Positions 21,648-32,165 are shown, counted from the first letter of the stretch. The stretch: 64,000 bases of DNA from Dactylorhiza incarnata (GCA_033032865.1 JAWHQI010000024.1:2914001-2978000), one strand, 5' to 3'. Translations and numbers: made by a program. The notes: a model not told the origin generated them from the letters alone.

Positions 21648-23229
21648 TCGCCTTTCTTCCTTTTGCAAATCTGCAAAGCATTTTTTGTATATGTATTTAT
21701 GATAGTGAATGAGTATAATCATTTTGCTCGCCCTTTTCTTCGATGCTCTCTTTCTTTTTTTGAATGCCGCTTAGCCTCCTAGGCTCGGGGCGAGACCGAG
21801 TACTCTGGCATGCTCGCACTTACTATGCTCGCACCTGTATACTCGCACATGTATACTCGCCTAGGTACTCGCACATACATCGAGACCGAGTACTCCGTCA
21901 TGCTCGCACTTACATGCTCGCTTTCTTCAATATTTCCCTTGGTGAAGTCGAGCTGTGAAGGCTACTTGGAGGGTCCCGAGGGACACATGCTCTCAAGGCT
22001 TCGCTCTGTACCTGGTGAAGAGCCCATTAAAATTACGTAAGGGAGTTGTTTATGAGAGAGGGGGTAGGGAATGGCAGTCGTGGAGGTCCGGAGGGACACA
22101 TCATCCCAAGGCCTTCATCCTACTTGGATACCAGATGTCGACGAAGAATGACGTCAAGTAGGGAACGACAGTCGGGGAGGCCCAAGGGGACACATCGTCC
22201 CGAGGTCTCCATCCTACTTGGGTGCCGGAGTGTCTCCACTCTTCGGTCGGTCGAATCGGTCTTGCCCCTTCCCAAGTTGGAATGTCGGCTTCTATACTTT
22301 CCCCTGGTAATCTCTGCAGTCGGATGAGAAATGCGGTCGGAGGGTAACTCGACCAACCAATATGCAAGGGGGGAGCTGATCTCGGCCGTCAGTGCAGAGG
22401 CTTGGCATTAGGAGAACGCACTACCGAGGCACTGTCCCATCATCCGTTCTGAGTTTTTATGAGGGTGTGGTCGGAGGCTCGTGTTCCAACCTGCTACGGT
22501 GAATGTTGATGCAGGACGACGTCAAGCAGGGAGTGGCAGTCGGGGAGGTCTAAAGGGACATACCATCCCGAGGCCTCCATCCCACTTGGATGCTGGATGT
22601 GGATCGGACCTGCTTCCTGTTGCTCAATGAATTTAGCAGGGAGTTAAGCACACTTCAGGCACACTAACTCATATGGTCCGATACAATAATTAAAAGCGAA
22701 ATGCTTTGTTGCGAACTTTTCAGTTCTCAAGGGTGCATGACGCCTTTTTTCAAGGGTCCCCTGAGCTAGTGAAATCGATCTTCTCTTCGCCGAATCGGAA
22801 GGTCGGCGTCCAGACTTCTTCCTGGTAATTTCTACAGTCGGACGAGAAGTGCAGTCGGTGGGAACAGCGGCCAACGTGCAAGGGGGGAGCTGATCTCGAC
22901 CGTCAGTGCAGAGGCTTGGTCTTAAGGGAACGCACACCCGAGGCACTGTCCCATCATCCGTTCTGAGTTTTTATGAGGGTTAATTCGGAGGCTCATTTCC
23001 CAACCTAGCGTGGAGATTGACTTCACCTGGCTTCCTTATTTTGAAAACTTTGTTGATGTGAAGGAAGCTGCCTCGTCCCATGTTTCAGGGAGATGTAAAT
23101 TTTATTCAAAGAAATGAATTTACAAGGATGGGATATACACATTCCCCCTTAGGGATAAAACCTTTTCAGGTCATCGCCGTTCCAGGTGCTCCCTAGCAGC
23201 TCGCCTTCCTGGTTCTGCAAGCGGTATCC
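21648..23229 (-). other. E3 non-coding region between integrase and antisense gene B
   Basis: On + this starts with the T-rich 3' flank of gene B, then a block of CTCGCACTTACATG-type short repeats (21800-21920), then the 514-bp direct duplication. On minus it is the 3' flank of pol. No further gene is supported. Confidence 0.6.
22040..22995 (+). repeat. Direct duplication, offset 514 bp, in the E3 3' region
   Basis: GGGAGCTGATCTCG(G/A)CCGTCAGTGC at 22371 recurs at 22885, followed by GCACTGTCCCATCATCCGTTC and TTTTTATGAGGG in both. Upstream the CTGGTAAT(C/T)TCT(G/A)CAGTCGGA block is shared. A shorter unit (GACGTCAAG(T/C)AGGGA...CAGTCGGGGAGG...CATCC(T/C)ACTTGG) also repeats at 22150 and 22510. 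Confidence 0.8.
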
Positions 23230-24429
23230 TCATGTCAGGAGTGCTTCCTGGATGATGAAAGGTCCTTCCCAGTTCGGGTTGAGCTTCCCGACGGCTGCTG
23301 ATCTTCCTGCCGCATCCACTTTCTTCAGGACTAGGTCACCTGTTTGGAAGTGTTTGAGGCGGACATTTTTGTCAACATGTTTTGCCATCCGGCGCTTGAT
23401 CTCCTCTTGCCTGACTGAAGCTAAATCTCGGAGTTCCTCGATGTAGTCGAGAGATAGCTTCTGAACCTCTTCGTTCTCTAGTCGCCATTCTTCGCTTCCG
23501 TCTTCCGCGGCTACCACCCTTGGGCTTCTGACTTCAAACTCTACTGGAATGAGAGCTTCCGACCCGTGAGAGAGTTTGAACGGCGTTTCCCCCGTGGCTG
23601 AGCTAGGAGTGGTCCTCAAAGCCCACAGGACCGAGGGGAGCTGGTCCGCCCAATTACCTCTTAGGTTCTCCACCTTCTTCTTCAGTAGGTTGATGATCAG
23701 TTTGTTGGCGGCCTCTACCTGGCCATTGCTCCTTGGGTGATGCACGGAAGCGAATCGAAGGTCGGTTCCTAGTTGCCTGCAAAAATCCTCTAGCTCTAAT
23801 CTGGCAAACTGGGGACCGTTGTCGGTGATGATGGCGAGAGGGATCCCGAATCTGCAGACGATCTCTCCCCAGATGAAGTTCTTCACGACTTGAGAGGTGG
23901 TCTTGGCCAGGGCTTTGGCCTCGATCCATTTGGAGAAGTAGTCGATCATGATGAGAACGAACTTCCTCTGGCTACTTGCTTGAGGGAAAGGGTCGATTAA
24001 GTCCATCCCCCAAATGGCGAACGACCATGGGGAGATGATCGATCGGAGCTGCTGGGCCGGCTGCAACTGAAGGGGGGCGAAGAGCTGGCACTTCTGGCAC
24101 TTCTTCGAGAAGATCTCAGCATCCTTCCGGATAGTAGGCCAGAAGTAACCATGCCTCAAGACCCTCTGTTCCAAAGTGCGAGTCCCAGAATGACTTCCAC
24201 ACTCTCCCGAGTGGATCTCTTCCAACACTCGAGGTACTTCGTCTTCAGAAACACATCTGGCCAGGGAGCCCGAGATGGTCTTGCGGTACAGCTCCCCATC
24301 CTGCAGGAGGTAGTATGCCGCCTTGTACCGAAATCTTCTCTGATCCCCTCTGTCCGCTGGGAGCTGGCCGCTGGCCAGGAATGCCACAAAGGGATCCATC
24401 CACGAGGGGCGTTGCTCGATCTCCATCAT
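23230..24429 (-). CDS. pol: E3 integrase (399-codon open part of pol)
   Basis: This is the C-terminal part of the gypsy polyprotein. In order: an HHCC zinc-binding region (HSGECGSHSGTRTLEQRVLRH... with CQKCQ) at about residues 70-120; the catalytic core with D in WGMDLIDPFPQ, D in ITDNGPQF, and E in HPRSNGQVEAANK; then a C-terminal region (SPRVVAAEDGSEEW...LVLKKVDAAGRSA) ending WEGPFIIQEALLT. No chromodomain is visible. The start given is only where the frame opens; in the element it is continuous with RNase H, from which stops and a frame shift separate it. Confidence 0.9.
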   Translation of the reverse strand: MMEIEQRPSWMDPFVAFLASGQLPADRGDQRRFRYKAAYYLLQDGELYRKTISGSLARCVSEDEVPRVLEEIHSGECGSHSGTRTLEQRVLRHGYFWPTIRKDAEIFSKKCQKCQLFAPLQLQPAQQLRSIISPWSFAIWGMDLIDPFPQASSQRKFVLIMIDYFSKWIEAKALAKTTSQVVKNFIWGEIVCRFGIPLAIITDNGPQFARLELEDFCRQLGTDLRFASVHHPRSNGQVEAANKLIINLLKKKVENLRGNWADQLPSVLWALRTTPSSATGETPFKLSHGSEALIPVEFEVRSPRVVAAEDGSEEWRLENEEVQKLSLDYIEELRDLASVRQEEIKRRMAKHVDKNVRLKHFQTGDLVLKKVDAAGRSAAVGKLNPNWEGPFIIQEALLT

Positions 24430-25058
24430 CTCTCCCTCTTCAATGGACGGGTGGAATAGCTCGGTGATAGTCCCTCCAGCCCTCGGCCCATATTTGGCTC
24501 AGCGATCCGCTGCCGAGTTCTCCTCTCTTGGCACATGCTCGACGAAGAAGGACTGGAAGCCTCCAATCAGCCCTTTTACTTTTACCAAGTACTTCTGCAA
24601 GATGGTGTCGCGCACCTCGAACTCGCCCGAATCTGCGACGCGACCACCATTGAATCCGTGAAAGCCCGGACATCACGGATCCCCAGCTCCTTGGCAAGGC
24701 GCAAGCCTGCCACTATGGCCTCGTACTCTGCCTGGTTGTTAGTGACGAGGAAGAGGATCTCTACTGCTTGCTCGATCCTTGTTCCCTGCGGACTGACGAG
24801 TACGATGCCCACCCCTACGGAACTTTTGCCCGAAGCTCCATCAACAAACATCTTCCAAGGAATCGGGTTGAGCACCTCTTCTCATGGCTCCGCTTCCACC
24901 GAGAAGTCAGCCAGGAAGTCTGCTACTGCCTGGGCCTTGATCGCCACTCGGGGGGAGAAGGAAATGTCGAACTCGCTGAGTTCTACCGACCATTTCGCCA
25001 ACCTCCCTGAGTGCTCCACTCCCTCCAGGATATTGTGGAGGGGATGATCAGTTACCAC
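24430..25058 (-). pseudogene. pol: E3 RNase H region, interrupted
   Basis: The end of the gypsy RNase H (VVTDHPLHNILE...AKWSVELSEFDISF) is followed by a second, archaeal-like RNase H (FVDGASGKSSVGVGIVLVSP, NNQAEYEAIVAGL, FTDSMVVASQI), the pair known from Tat elements. Lesions: TGA just after YFQAHSI (about 25059), TGA near 24879, a frame shift near 24620 after SQIR, and TGA near 24500. This copy cannot make a complete polyprotein. Confidence 0.85.
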
Positions 25059-28000
25059 TCAGATGGAGTGAGCCTGAAAATAAGGTCGGAGCTTCCGCGC
25101 CGACACCACCAAGGCGAAGGCAAGCTTCTCCAGGATTGGATACTTCAGCTCCGCCTTCTTCAGCACCCGGCTGACATAGTAGATGGGTAGCTGCCTCCTC
25201 CCCTCTTCCAGGACCAAGATGGAGCTAACTGCCTCCGCTCCTACTCCTAGGTAGATGAGCAGGTCTTCGCCTTCCTTCGGGCTCTGAAGGAGAGGTGTCT
25301 GAGTCAACTGCTCCTTCAGCCTTCCGAATGCTATCTCACATCCTTCGGTCCACTCGAAGCTTTCTGTTTTGCGGAGCGTTTTGAAGAATGGAGAGCACTT
25401 CTCTCTGGCCTTTGAGAGGAAGCGGCTAAGACCCGCCAGCCAGCCTGTCAACCTTTGGACTTCCTTCATCATTTTTGGGGATGGCATCTCCAGGATCGCC
25501 TTCACCTTGTCGGGGTTAGGCTCTACTCCCCTCGGGGTAAGGAGATGTCCCAGGAACTTTCCCCTTCCTGCTCCGAAGACACACTTCGTCGGATTGAGCC
25601 TCATCTTGAATCTCCTCAGCGTTGCAAAGGTCTCCACCAGATCGGCTATGTGTTCCTGGACGCTCTTGCTTTTGATCAAGAGGTCATCCACGTACACTTC
25701 CAGGTTCCTCCCCTTTTGCTCCTTGAAAATGTGGTCCAACATCCGTTGATAGGTGGCTCCCGCATTCTTTAAACCGAAGGGCATCATCTTGTAGCTGTAG
25801 CAGCCATCGTTGGTGATGAAGGAAACATCGCGGCAATCAGGGGGATGCATCCGGATCTGGTGATATCCTGAAAACGCATCAAGGAAACACATCACAGAAA
25901 AACCGATGGCTGAATCAACCAGCGCGTCGATTCGAGGCAAGGGATAACAATCCTTCGGGCAGCTTTTATTCATCAAGGAAAAATCCACACACATTCTCCA
26001 GCTACCCCCCGCCTTTGTCACCATTACAACATTGGAGACCCAGCCTGGGTACTGGATCTCTGATACAAAGCCCGCATCTAGCAGTTTCTTAACTTCCTCC
26101 CGAATTGGCTTGGCAAGGATGGTGGCGGTCCTCCTCTTCTTCTGGCGGACGGGCTGGACAGCGGGATCCAGGTTGAGGCGATGACATGCAACCTCAGGGT
26201 CGACTCCTGGCATCTCGGCTGCGCTCCAAGCAAAGATGTCGACGTTCTTCTGCAGACACGCCGCCATCTCGATCTTCTCTTCGGTCTTCAGCGACCCGCC
26301 AATCTTCAGCAACCCAGGCACTCCCGTTGCGGAGAGTACCTCGATTTCTTCCACTTCTTCGGCCACCTCCAGCCTGGCCGGGCTCTCCAGCACTCTTCCG
26401 AACTCCTCCGCGTCAGCCATCCAGCTGATGGTACTGACGGCGCTAAGATAGCACTCCCTAGCGGCTCTTGGATCGCTCCTGATCCTCACCTGGACGTCTC
26501 CTTTACAGTGCTTCAAGCACTGATGGTAGGAGGATGGGACGGCTTTGAAGGCGTTGAGAAGCGGCCTCCCAAAGATAGCCCTGTAGCAGCTCGGGGCGTC
26601 GACGATGACAAATCGACAGCTGATGGAGGTGTCACCGAGTGTTACCAGGAGATCTGCTCCTCCCTCCACTTCCTTCTTCTCTCCGGAGAAGCCGAAGAGG
26701 GGACCATCAGATGCCCGAACCCTTGCTACTTCGACTCCCAGTCCGCCAAACGTCCCCTTGAAGATGACGTTTACAGAGCTACCGTTGTCGATCAGAATCC
26801 GATCAACGGTGAAGTCCTCCACCGCGGCTTGAATCACGAGGGCATCATGGAAGGGATTCTCATTCCCTAACATGTCCTCCTCAGAAAAGGTGATCTCCTC
26901 CATCGGGGGCGGTGCTTGTGAGGTCGAGGCGACACTCCTGTGGTAGATCTGATGGAGGCTCCCCTTGCGGGAAGCTTCCAGCCCTGCTCCCCCATGGATT
27001 ACTCCAACTCTGCCTCCCTGGCCCAGGTCTCCCCGACCTCCCAGGTCAACCCGGTCCTCGTTCCTCCTTCGAACGACGGCAGCCTGCCCTGCCCGAGGCT
27101 CGGTAGGGGCCTCTATCCTCCGCTGCTCCCCTCCACCTTCTCCTGCTGCTAGCCTCCTCCGGGCTTCCCAAAAGTCTGGGCAGGCAGCCATGGCATGTCC
27201 CCCCACCTGGTGGAAGTCACAGTAGAGGGGAACCTCTTCTGCTTGCTGTCTCCTCGGCTTCTGCTTCTTCCTTCCTTGACGGCGGCCACGTCCGGCTACC
27301 GCCATCGCTTTGTCTCTCCTTCTCTCCTGACGCCTTTCTGGCTGGCGAAAGGGCCTTCTCTCCGGGGATCTCCCCCTTTGATCCCGACGCTGGGGCCGTC
27401 CAGTCGGCCTCCAAGGTGGCCGGTTGACGGGGACCTGGTAGCGCCTTCCCTCCTCCTGACGCTCAGGGGACTCGACGGGCCTTCTCTCCACGCTCCTCCT
27501 GGTTTCCTTCCTCCAAGGCTCCTCCCTCTTCTTCTCTGCTCTTCCCCTTTCTTCTTGCCGCTCCGGCCTCTTCCTTTCCTCCCTCCGGGGCTCTTCTCTC
27601 TTCCTCTTCTCAGGGATTCCATCCCTCTCTCCACGGTCGCCTCTGGTCACCTGTGCCAACCTTGCCAAGAAGTCAGGGTTGGAGGCCTCTCCCCGGACAA
27701 ACTTATTGGCCCTCTGAATGAGGTTGTCGTAGGAGTAGGGGGGATTCTCACTGAGCTCCAACTTGAAGAGGCCTTGACTTATGCCGAACGTCAAGGCGAG
27801 CAACAGGATGTTGCTATCCACCTCCTGGATCTGCAGAACCTCCTCCTGAAAGCGCTCGATGTAAGGTCCCAACGCCTCATCTGGCCTTTGCACCAGATAA
27901 AACAAGGCTGTTGCCTCCTTCTTCAGCTTCCGGGTCGTGTCGAAACGGGTTGTCAGCCCACGGCACAGGTCTTCAAAGCAGTAGATCGAGCCGGTGGGCA

Positions 28001-28616
28001 ACTGATGGAACCAAAACCAGGCCTTTGCACGAAAGGTGATGGCAAATAACCTGCACTTGAAGGCGTCCGACATGGTTCGGATAGAGACTACATCCTCGAA
28101 CCATTGGATGTGCCTGACGGGGTCCTCCTTTCCCGAATAGTAATTCAAGGCGGGGTCCCTGAACCCCTCTGGCACTGGCGCGGCAAGGATCTTCTCGCAT
28201 AAGGGGCTCCTCCCTCCTGCCCGGCGACGATCCTCAACCTGGCGAGTATCACCTCCATACTCGCCATATGGGCGAGTATCCTGGTATCTCCCCTGCTCGC
28301 ACGGCTCGCGGAAGCGAATGCCTTGCGAGGTTGGCTGGTAGAATTGAGACCTCCTTGGTCGCTCGGTTTCATCCTCCACGTGCTCCTTTCCTGCTCGTCG
28401 AGGGGGACTCCCTCCCTCGGACGGAATTGGGCGATGCGGCGAGGTCGCCGTGACCTCGGCGCGCGACTGAAGCGTTGTTTGCAAGATCCCTTCCATGCGC
28501 TGCGCGAAGGCTCCCTCCATGCGCTGCGCGAAGGCTTCGAGAACCGCTAGTGTCACGAACTCGCCACTCGCAGTCGAGTTGCCGACTACCTCCTCATGGT
28601 CGCCACCTACGACCAT
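25059..28616 (-). CDS. gag-pol: E3 gag-protease-RT polyprotein (1185 codons), ends at a premature TGA
   Basis: Start chosen at the ATG at 28616 (MVVGGDHEEVVGN): the upstream Met lies inside the LTR. Residues about 140-320 are a retrotransposon gag domain (YYSGKEDPVRHIQWFEDVV...AKAWFWFHQLP). A long Arg/Glu-rich linker follows, then a knuckle-like CDFHQVGGHAMAAC. The aspartic protease motif is IDNGSSVNVIF (near 640). RT spans about 820-1030 with MCVDFSLMNKSCPKDCYPLPRID, MPFGLKNAGATYQR and the active site YVDDLLIKS. The start of RNase H (EAVSSILVLEEG) comes before the TGA. Everything to RT is open, so gag, protease and RT could still be intact. Confidence 0.92.
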   Translation of the reverse strand: MVVGGDHEEVVGNSTASGEFVTLAVLEAFAQRMEGAFAQRMEGILQTTLQSRAEVTATSPHRPIPSEGGSPPRRAGKEHVEDETERPRRSQFYQPTSQGIRFREPCEQGRYQDTRPYGEYGGDTRQVEDRRRAGGRSPLCEKILAAPVPEGFRDPALNYYSGKEDPVRHIQWFEDVVSIRTMSDAFKCRLFAITFRAKAWFWFHQLPTGSIYCFEDLCRGLTTRFDTTRKLKKEATALFYLVQRPDEALGPYIERFQEEVLQIQEVDSNILLLALTFGISQGLFKLELSENPPYSYDNLIQRANKFVRGEASNPDFLARLAQVTRGDRGERDGIPEKRKREEPRREERKRPERQEERGRAEKKREEPWRKETRRSVERRPVESPERQEEGRRYQVPVNRPPWRPTGRPQRRDQRGRSPERRPFRQPERRQERRRDKAMAVAGRGRRQGRKKQKPRRQQAEEVPLYCDFHQVGGHAMAACPDFWEARRRLAAGEGGGEQRRIEAPTEPRAGQAAVVRRRNEDRVDLGGRGDLGQGGRVGVIHGGAGLEASRKGSLHQIYHRSVASTSQAPPPMEEITFSEEDMLGNENPFHDALVIQAAVEDFTVDRILIDNGSSVNVIFKGTFGGLGVEVARVRASDGPLFGFSGEKKEVEGGADLLVTLGDTSISCRFVIVDAPSCYRAIFGRPLLNAFKAVPSSYHQCLKHCKGDVQVRIRSDPRAARECYLSAVSTISWMADAEEFGRVLESPARLEVAEEVEEIEVLSATGVPGLLKIGGSLKTEEKIEMAACLQKNVDIFAWSAAEMPGVDPEVACHRLNLDPAVQPVRQKKRRTATILAKPIREEVKKLLDAGFVSEIQYPGWVSNVVMVTKAGGSWRMCVDFSLMNKSCPKDCYPLPRIDALVDSAIGFSVMCFLDAFSGYHQIRMHPPDCRDVSFITNDGCYSYKMMPFGLKNAGATYQRMLDHIFKEQKGRNLEVYVDDLLIKSKSVQEHIADLVETFATLRRFKMRLNPTKCVFGAGRGKFLGHLLTPRGVEPNPDKVKAILEMPSPKMMKEVQRLTGWLAGLSRFLSKAREKCSPFFKTLRKTESFEWTEGCEIAFGRLKEQLTQTPLLQSPKEGEDLLIYLGVGAEAVSSILVLEEGRRQLPIYYVSRVLKKAELKYPILEKLAFALVVSARKLRPYFQAHSI

Positions 28617-28654
28617 CTCGGCTTCCTGCTGAACTTTCCTTCTCCGACTACGAT

Positions 28655-28674
28655 CCACGCTCACCGCACCAAAG
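28655..28674 (-). other. E3 primer binding site candidate
   Basis: On minus, immediately after the LTR end (...GTCAACA), comes CTTTGGTGCGGTGAGCGTGG. TGG at position 4 after the LTR is where a tRNA 3' CCA would pair. I cannot assign the tRNA. Confidence 0.55.
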
Positions 28675-29283
28675 TGTTGACGCCAGGAAAATCCTGACCT
28701 CAAGATTCGGACCGATGCAGCCGGAGGCTACTCGCCCAACAGTCCAACGAGACGACTAAGTTGGCGACTACTGAAGAGCTAGAAGAGCAACACACAGGAC
28801 CCCAGGTGCTGCGGCAGGGAGGTCCCACCACGTACCCAGAAGCTCCGAAGAGACTTCCCCTCCAAGACCAAAGAACGGCCGAGCAGGGTACGAGGAAGGC
28901 ACCGACTTGGCTAGTACCGGGAGTAGCGGCCAAGTGCGACAGGTTCCAGAATGCAAGAGCAGGGTTTCGAGAGCTCAAGTCCAGGTGCCAATCCAAGTAC
29001 CCCTGGGGTCCTATTTATAGGAAAACCAAGGGGTAGGGGGTTTTTATAGCCCAGCCCCTGCCCGACGACTAGCGACATGGAGGCAATCTCCCCGGGCAAA
29101 TGGGCGAGTATCACCTATGGTCGCCCACCTTTTGGCGAGTATCCGAGCTACTCGCACGAGTGCACCCCTACTCGCCTAGGCTGTCTTCTGCTCCTAGGCT
29201 TGACTGTTGTATTGATTCTTTGACTTTGACCTTTGCCTACGTGGCCTTGGGGGGGTCCACCCTCAGATAATGAGGGTTGTACA
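28675..29283 (-). repeat. E3 5' LTR (609 bp)
   Basis: Copy of 16875-17484 with the same ends and the minus-strand TATA CCTATAAATAGG at about 29010-29021. It lacks one G of the GGGGGG run. Confidence 0.95.
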
Positions 29284-30340
29284 GGTCCATTGGACCACTC
29301 CTTGTGGGTGAACCCTCTTTGGAGTGAGGATGGCTTAAGGGTTTGTGTATGTTGGGCCAGGAATTTCACTTAGCTTAAGGAGCCAAATTGAGGCCCTTAA
29401 TGGCCAAATCATGAAACTAGTGTGAGACACACTATTGTAGCTCTATCTGTCTAGTTTCATTAGAAACTAAGATTTTGGCATTTGGAGGTCAGTAGACCCC
29501 AGAGGAGACTTTTTCCTAGGACTGGTCCTACACTAGGTCAGTCCATTAGAAAATTTACCTTGGTCAAACCCTTTAAGCTTTGGAGCTGTGCTTATAACCA
29601 TGTGTTGGTATACCCTAGGGGCACCCCCTGCCAAAGGGGCAGCCCTTGGTGGTCACTTGTACCTAGGTTTTTTGTGGAAGTTAGGATATTTAAATTATGT
29701 TGATTTTTGGAGCATATGATGTCCAAATGGCACCAAACTTTGGTGGCATACCATTTTGTACATGCGTAGTGCCTACCTAAAATTTCACTCCATTTAGAGT
29801 TGATTTAGTATGGAAAATTGGAAACCCTAATGAGGGCCTTTAAGGGGCAAATTAGGGTTTAGGTCATTTTGAGGGGTTGAGTGTGTTAGCCTCCTCCCAT
29901 CATGTTGGATATGTGGGTATGGATATGCAAATGCTTGGGTCACACCATAATGGTTCATTTGGGGCCATTAGGGTGGTGTGACCTAAAACCCTAAGGGTAG
30001 ACCTAAAAGGTGCAATGTTGAGATTAATGAAGCAACTAGGACCTAAACACATATTTAGACAACCAAACTTCACCGCTAAGTGGGGAATAGTGTTATAGGG
30101 CTAGGAGGATCATTATGAGACTTGTTAGAAGCACATAGGTACTTTTTCCCCTAATATTTAAAATTGCCACCTTTTCTTTATTAAAATAAAATGCAAGGTC
30201 TTATGACCTTGTATGACTTTGTTAACACTATCAATGGATATATTAGGGTGAAATGAGGTTATGATAATTTTGTTATGATTTGTTGAAGCATTATTCTTTG
30301 AAAGAGAAGCTTTAAGTGCTTGCTAGCTTAAGAGTAATTA
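29284..30340. other. E6 right part, low-complexity non-coding
   Basis: This resumes E6 after E3. It is AT-rich with recurring words such as GGGGCCATTAGGG and AGGGCCTTTAAGGGGCA, and no ORF has a recognisable product. Confidence 0.6.
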
Positions 30341-31160
30341 ATCCTTTAAAAATACCAAATCATAGGGAAGTGTTATGATACCTTGGAATCTGTCATTTTA
30401 TGTCAATATGAGCTCATGATAATTGTTTGGAAGCATGTTGAATTATATTTCTTGTACGTCATGTAGAAATTGGATTATTCAACCCTTGTGTATTAAATCC
30501 TTTAAAAATAGCAAATCATAGGACAATGAGATGATACTTGGTTATCTGTAGTCTTAGGTTAAGATATGCCCATGATAATTGTTTGGAAGCATGTTGAATT
30601 ATATTTCTTGTACTTCATGTAGAAATTGGATTATTCAACCATTGTGTATTAAATCCTTTAAAAATACCAAATCATAGGGCAATGTTATGATACCTTGTAA
30701 TCTGTCATTTTATGTCAATATGAGCCCATGATAATTGTTTGGAAGCATGTTGATTTATATTTCTTGTACTTCGTGTAGAAATTGGATTATTCAACCCTTG
30801 TGTATTAAATCCTTTAAAAATATCAAATCATAGGGAAATGTTATGATACCTTGGAATCTGTCATTTTATGTCAATATAAGCCCATGATAATTGTTTGGAA
30901 GCATGTTGAATTATATTTCTTGTACTTCATGTAGAAATTGGATTATTCAACCCTTGTGTATTAAATCCTTTAAAAATATTAAATCATGGGGCAATGAGAT
31001 GATACTTGGTTATCTGTAGTCTTAGGTTAAGATATGCCCATGATAACAGTTTGAAAGCTTGTAGATTTATATTTCTTGTACCTCATGTAGAAATTGATAA
31101 TTGCCACCTTTGGATGTTTAATCAGTTTAAAATATCAAATCACATGGTAATGACTCAATA
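30341..31160 (+). repeat. 156-bp tandem array in E6 (five units plus a diverged edge)
   Basis: The anchor ATCCTTTAAA occurs at 30341, 30497, 30653, 30809 and 30965, and as ATCAGTTTAA at 31121. All five steps are exactly 156 bp. Each unit carries CATGATAA(T/C)(T/A)GTTTG(G/A)AAGC, TATTTCTTGTAC and GTAGAAATTG. Two unit types differ in the middle (CTGTCATTTTATGTCAATATGAG versus CTGTAGTCTTAGGTTAAGATATG). Confidence 0.95.
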
Positions 31161-31855
31161 ATTTGGCAGGGGACTATAGGTCCCCATATGGACACTTGAT
31201 AATTTTTGTAGAATTTTCAGAAGGGAATTACTATTTTTCCTAATTATAGTGGCATTTTGGTAATTATACAATTATGATGATTCAGTAGGTCAAATGACAC
31301 CCTAGGGCCATGATACTCAGTGAAACACCATGATATGGAATATTATCTTACTGATAATTCTCATAAATTATGTAGAATCATTTTGAGGGTAGTTCATGTG
31401 TAATGTGACTTAAGGCCTTAACTACTTAAAATTATATTAAATACCACATTAATATGGAAAATTATGGAAATTGGAATATACCTTACTAAGATCAGTGGGA
31501 GCCTAGGATAATTACTGGAGACCTTGGTGATGAGTTTTTAGAAGGGTTCACCTATGAGGTTGATGGTTAGTTCAAATTAGTGGTCTGCGTTTAGTAAAAA
31601 CAGAATTTTGAGTTTTAGACAATTCAGACCACTAAGTAGTGTTTAGAAGTGGTATACAATCAGTAATTGAGTTATATCACACAAGGATTCAGGGAGGGTC
31701 AATCCTAGGGTTAGTTGTGCGGTTGTGCTAGAGTCAACGTAGGAGGAATGAGGGTACGTCCAACCCATTTGGGTGGGACGGGAGATGAGCTAAGTCATTT
31801 TAACTATAGGAAACGAGGAAGGGTGAACCAATTGTTAACCAATAACTAAAGTAAA

Positions 31856-32165
31856 TGTCTTGAGGAGGATGGTGGGGTTGAGCCCATTGTGTCCCCTAGT
31901 ACTGCCGGGAACCCTTCACCGGGTGGACCGCGGGAAGTCCAGGACTTACCTTAAATCACCAAAGAAGTAACCTAAGAAATAAGTAAGGAAACACGACCAA
32001 TAATACTAAGTGTCTTGAGAAAGGGAACTTTGGGGTGTCATCCCACTGTAGTTCCTAGTACCGTAGCGAGCCCCTTACAGGGTAACCCTCGGGAAGTCCA
32101 AGATTAACCCTAAACTGCAATAACATTTAAAGTAGGCAAGAGTAGCCATAGTAAGGTAAGATTGG
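31856..32165 (+). repeat. 155-bp duplication in E6
   Basis: TGTCTTGAG at 31856 and 32011 begins two units sharing CCTAGTAC-G, the GGGAAGTCCA-GA-T(A/T)A block and CCTTAAAT/CCTAAACT. The spacing, 155 bp, is almost that of the 156-bp array. Confidence 0.8.

Larger units (their letters stand above)
16875..29283 (-). mobile_element. E3: full-length Ty3/gypsy (Tat-type) element with two antisense genes
   Basis: Length is 12,409 bp. The LTRs are 610 and 609 bp, flanked by GGTCT (16870-16874) and GGTCC (29284-29288), a 5-bp duplication with one mismatch. Sense strand is minus: primer site, gag-protease-RT-RNase H, second RNase H, integrase, long 3' region with two antisense genes on +, polypurine tract, LTR. 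No chromodomain is visible after integrase. Two RNase H domains are a mark of the Tat lineage, and antisense TR28 ORFs downstream of pol are known there. By eye the LTRs differ at 7 bases and one indel (about 1.1%). Confidence 0.95.

Noticed and set aside
26181..28049. Plus-strand open frames of up to 284 codons over E3 gag-pol
   Set aside because: They are shadows of the GC-rich gag-pol reading frame on minus; no start context, intron logic or family motif, unlike genes A and B.
30341..31160. CRISPR-like array
   Set aside because: The repeats are contiguous 156-bp tandem monomers without unique spacers, in a plant genome.
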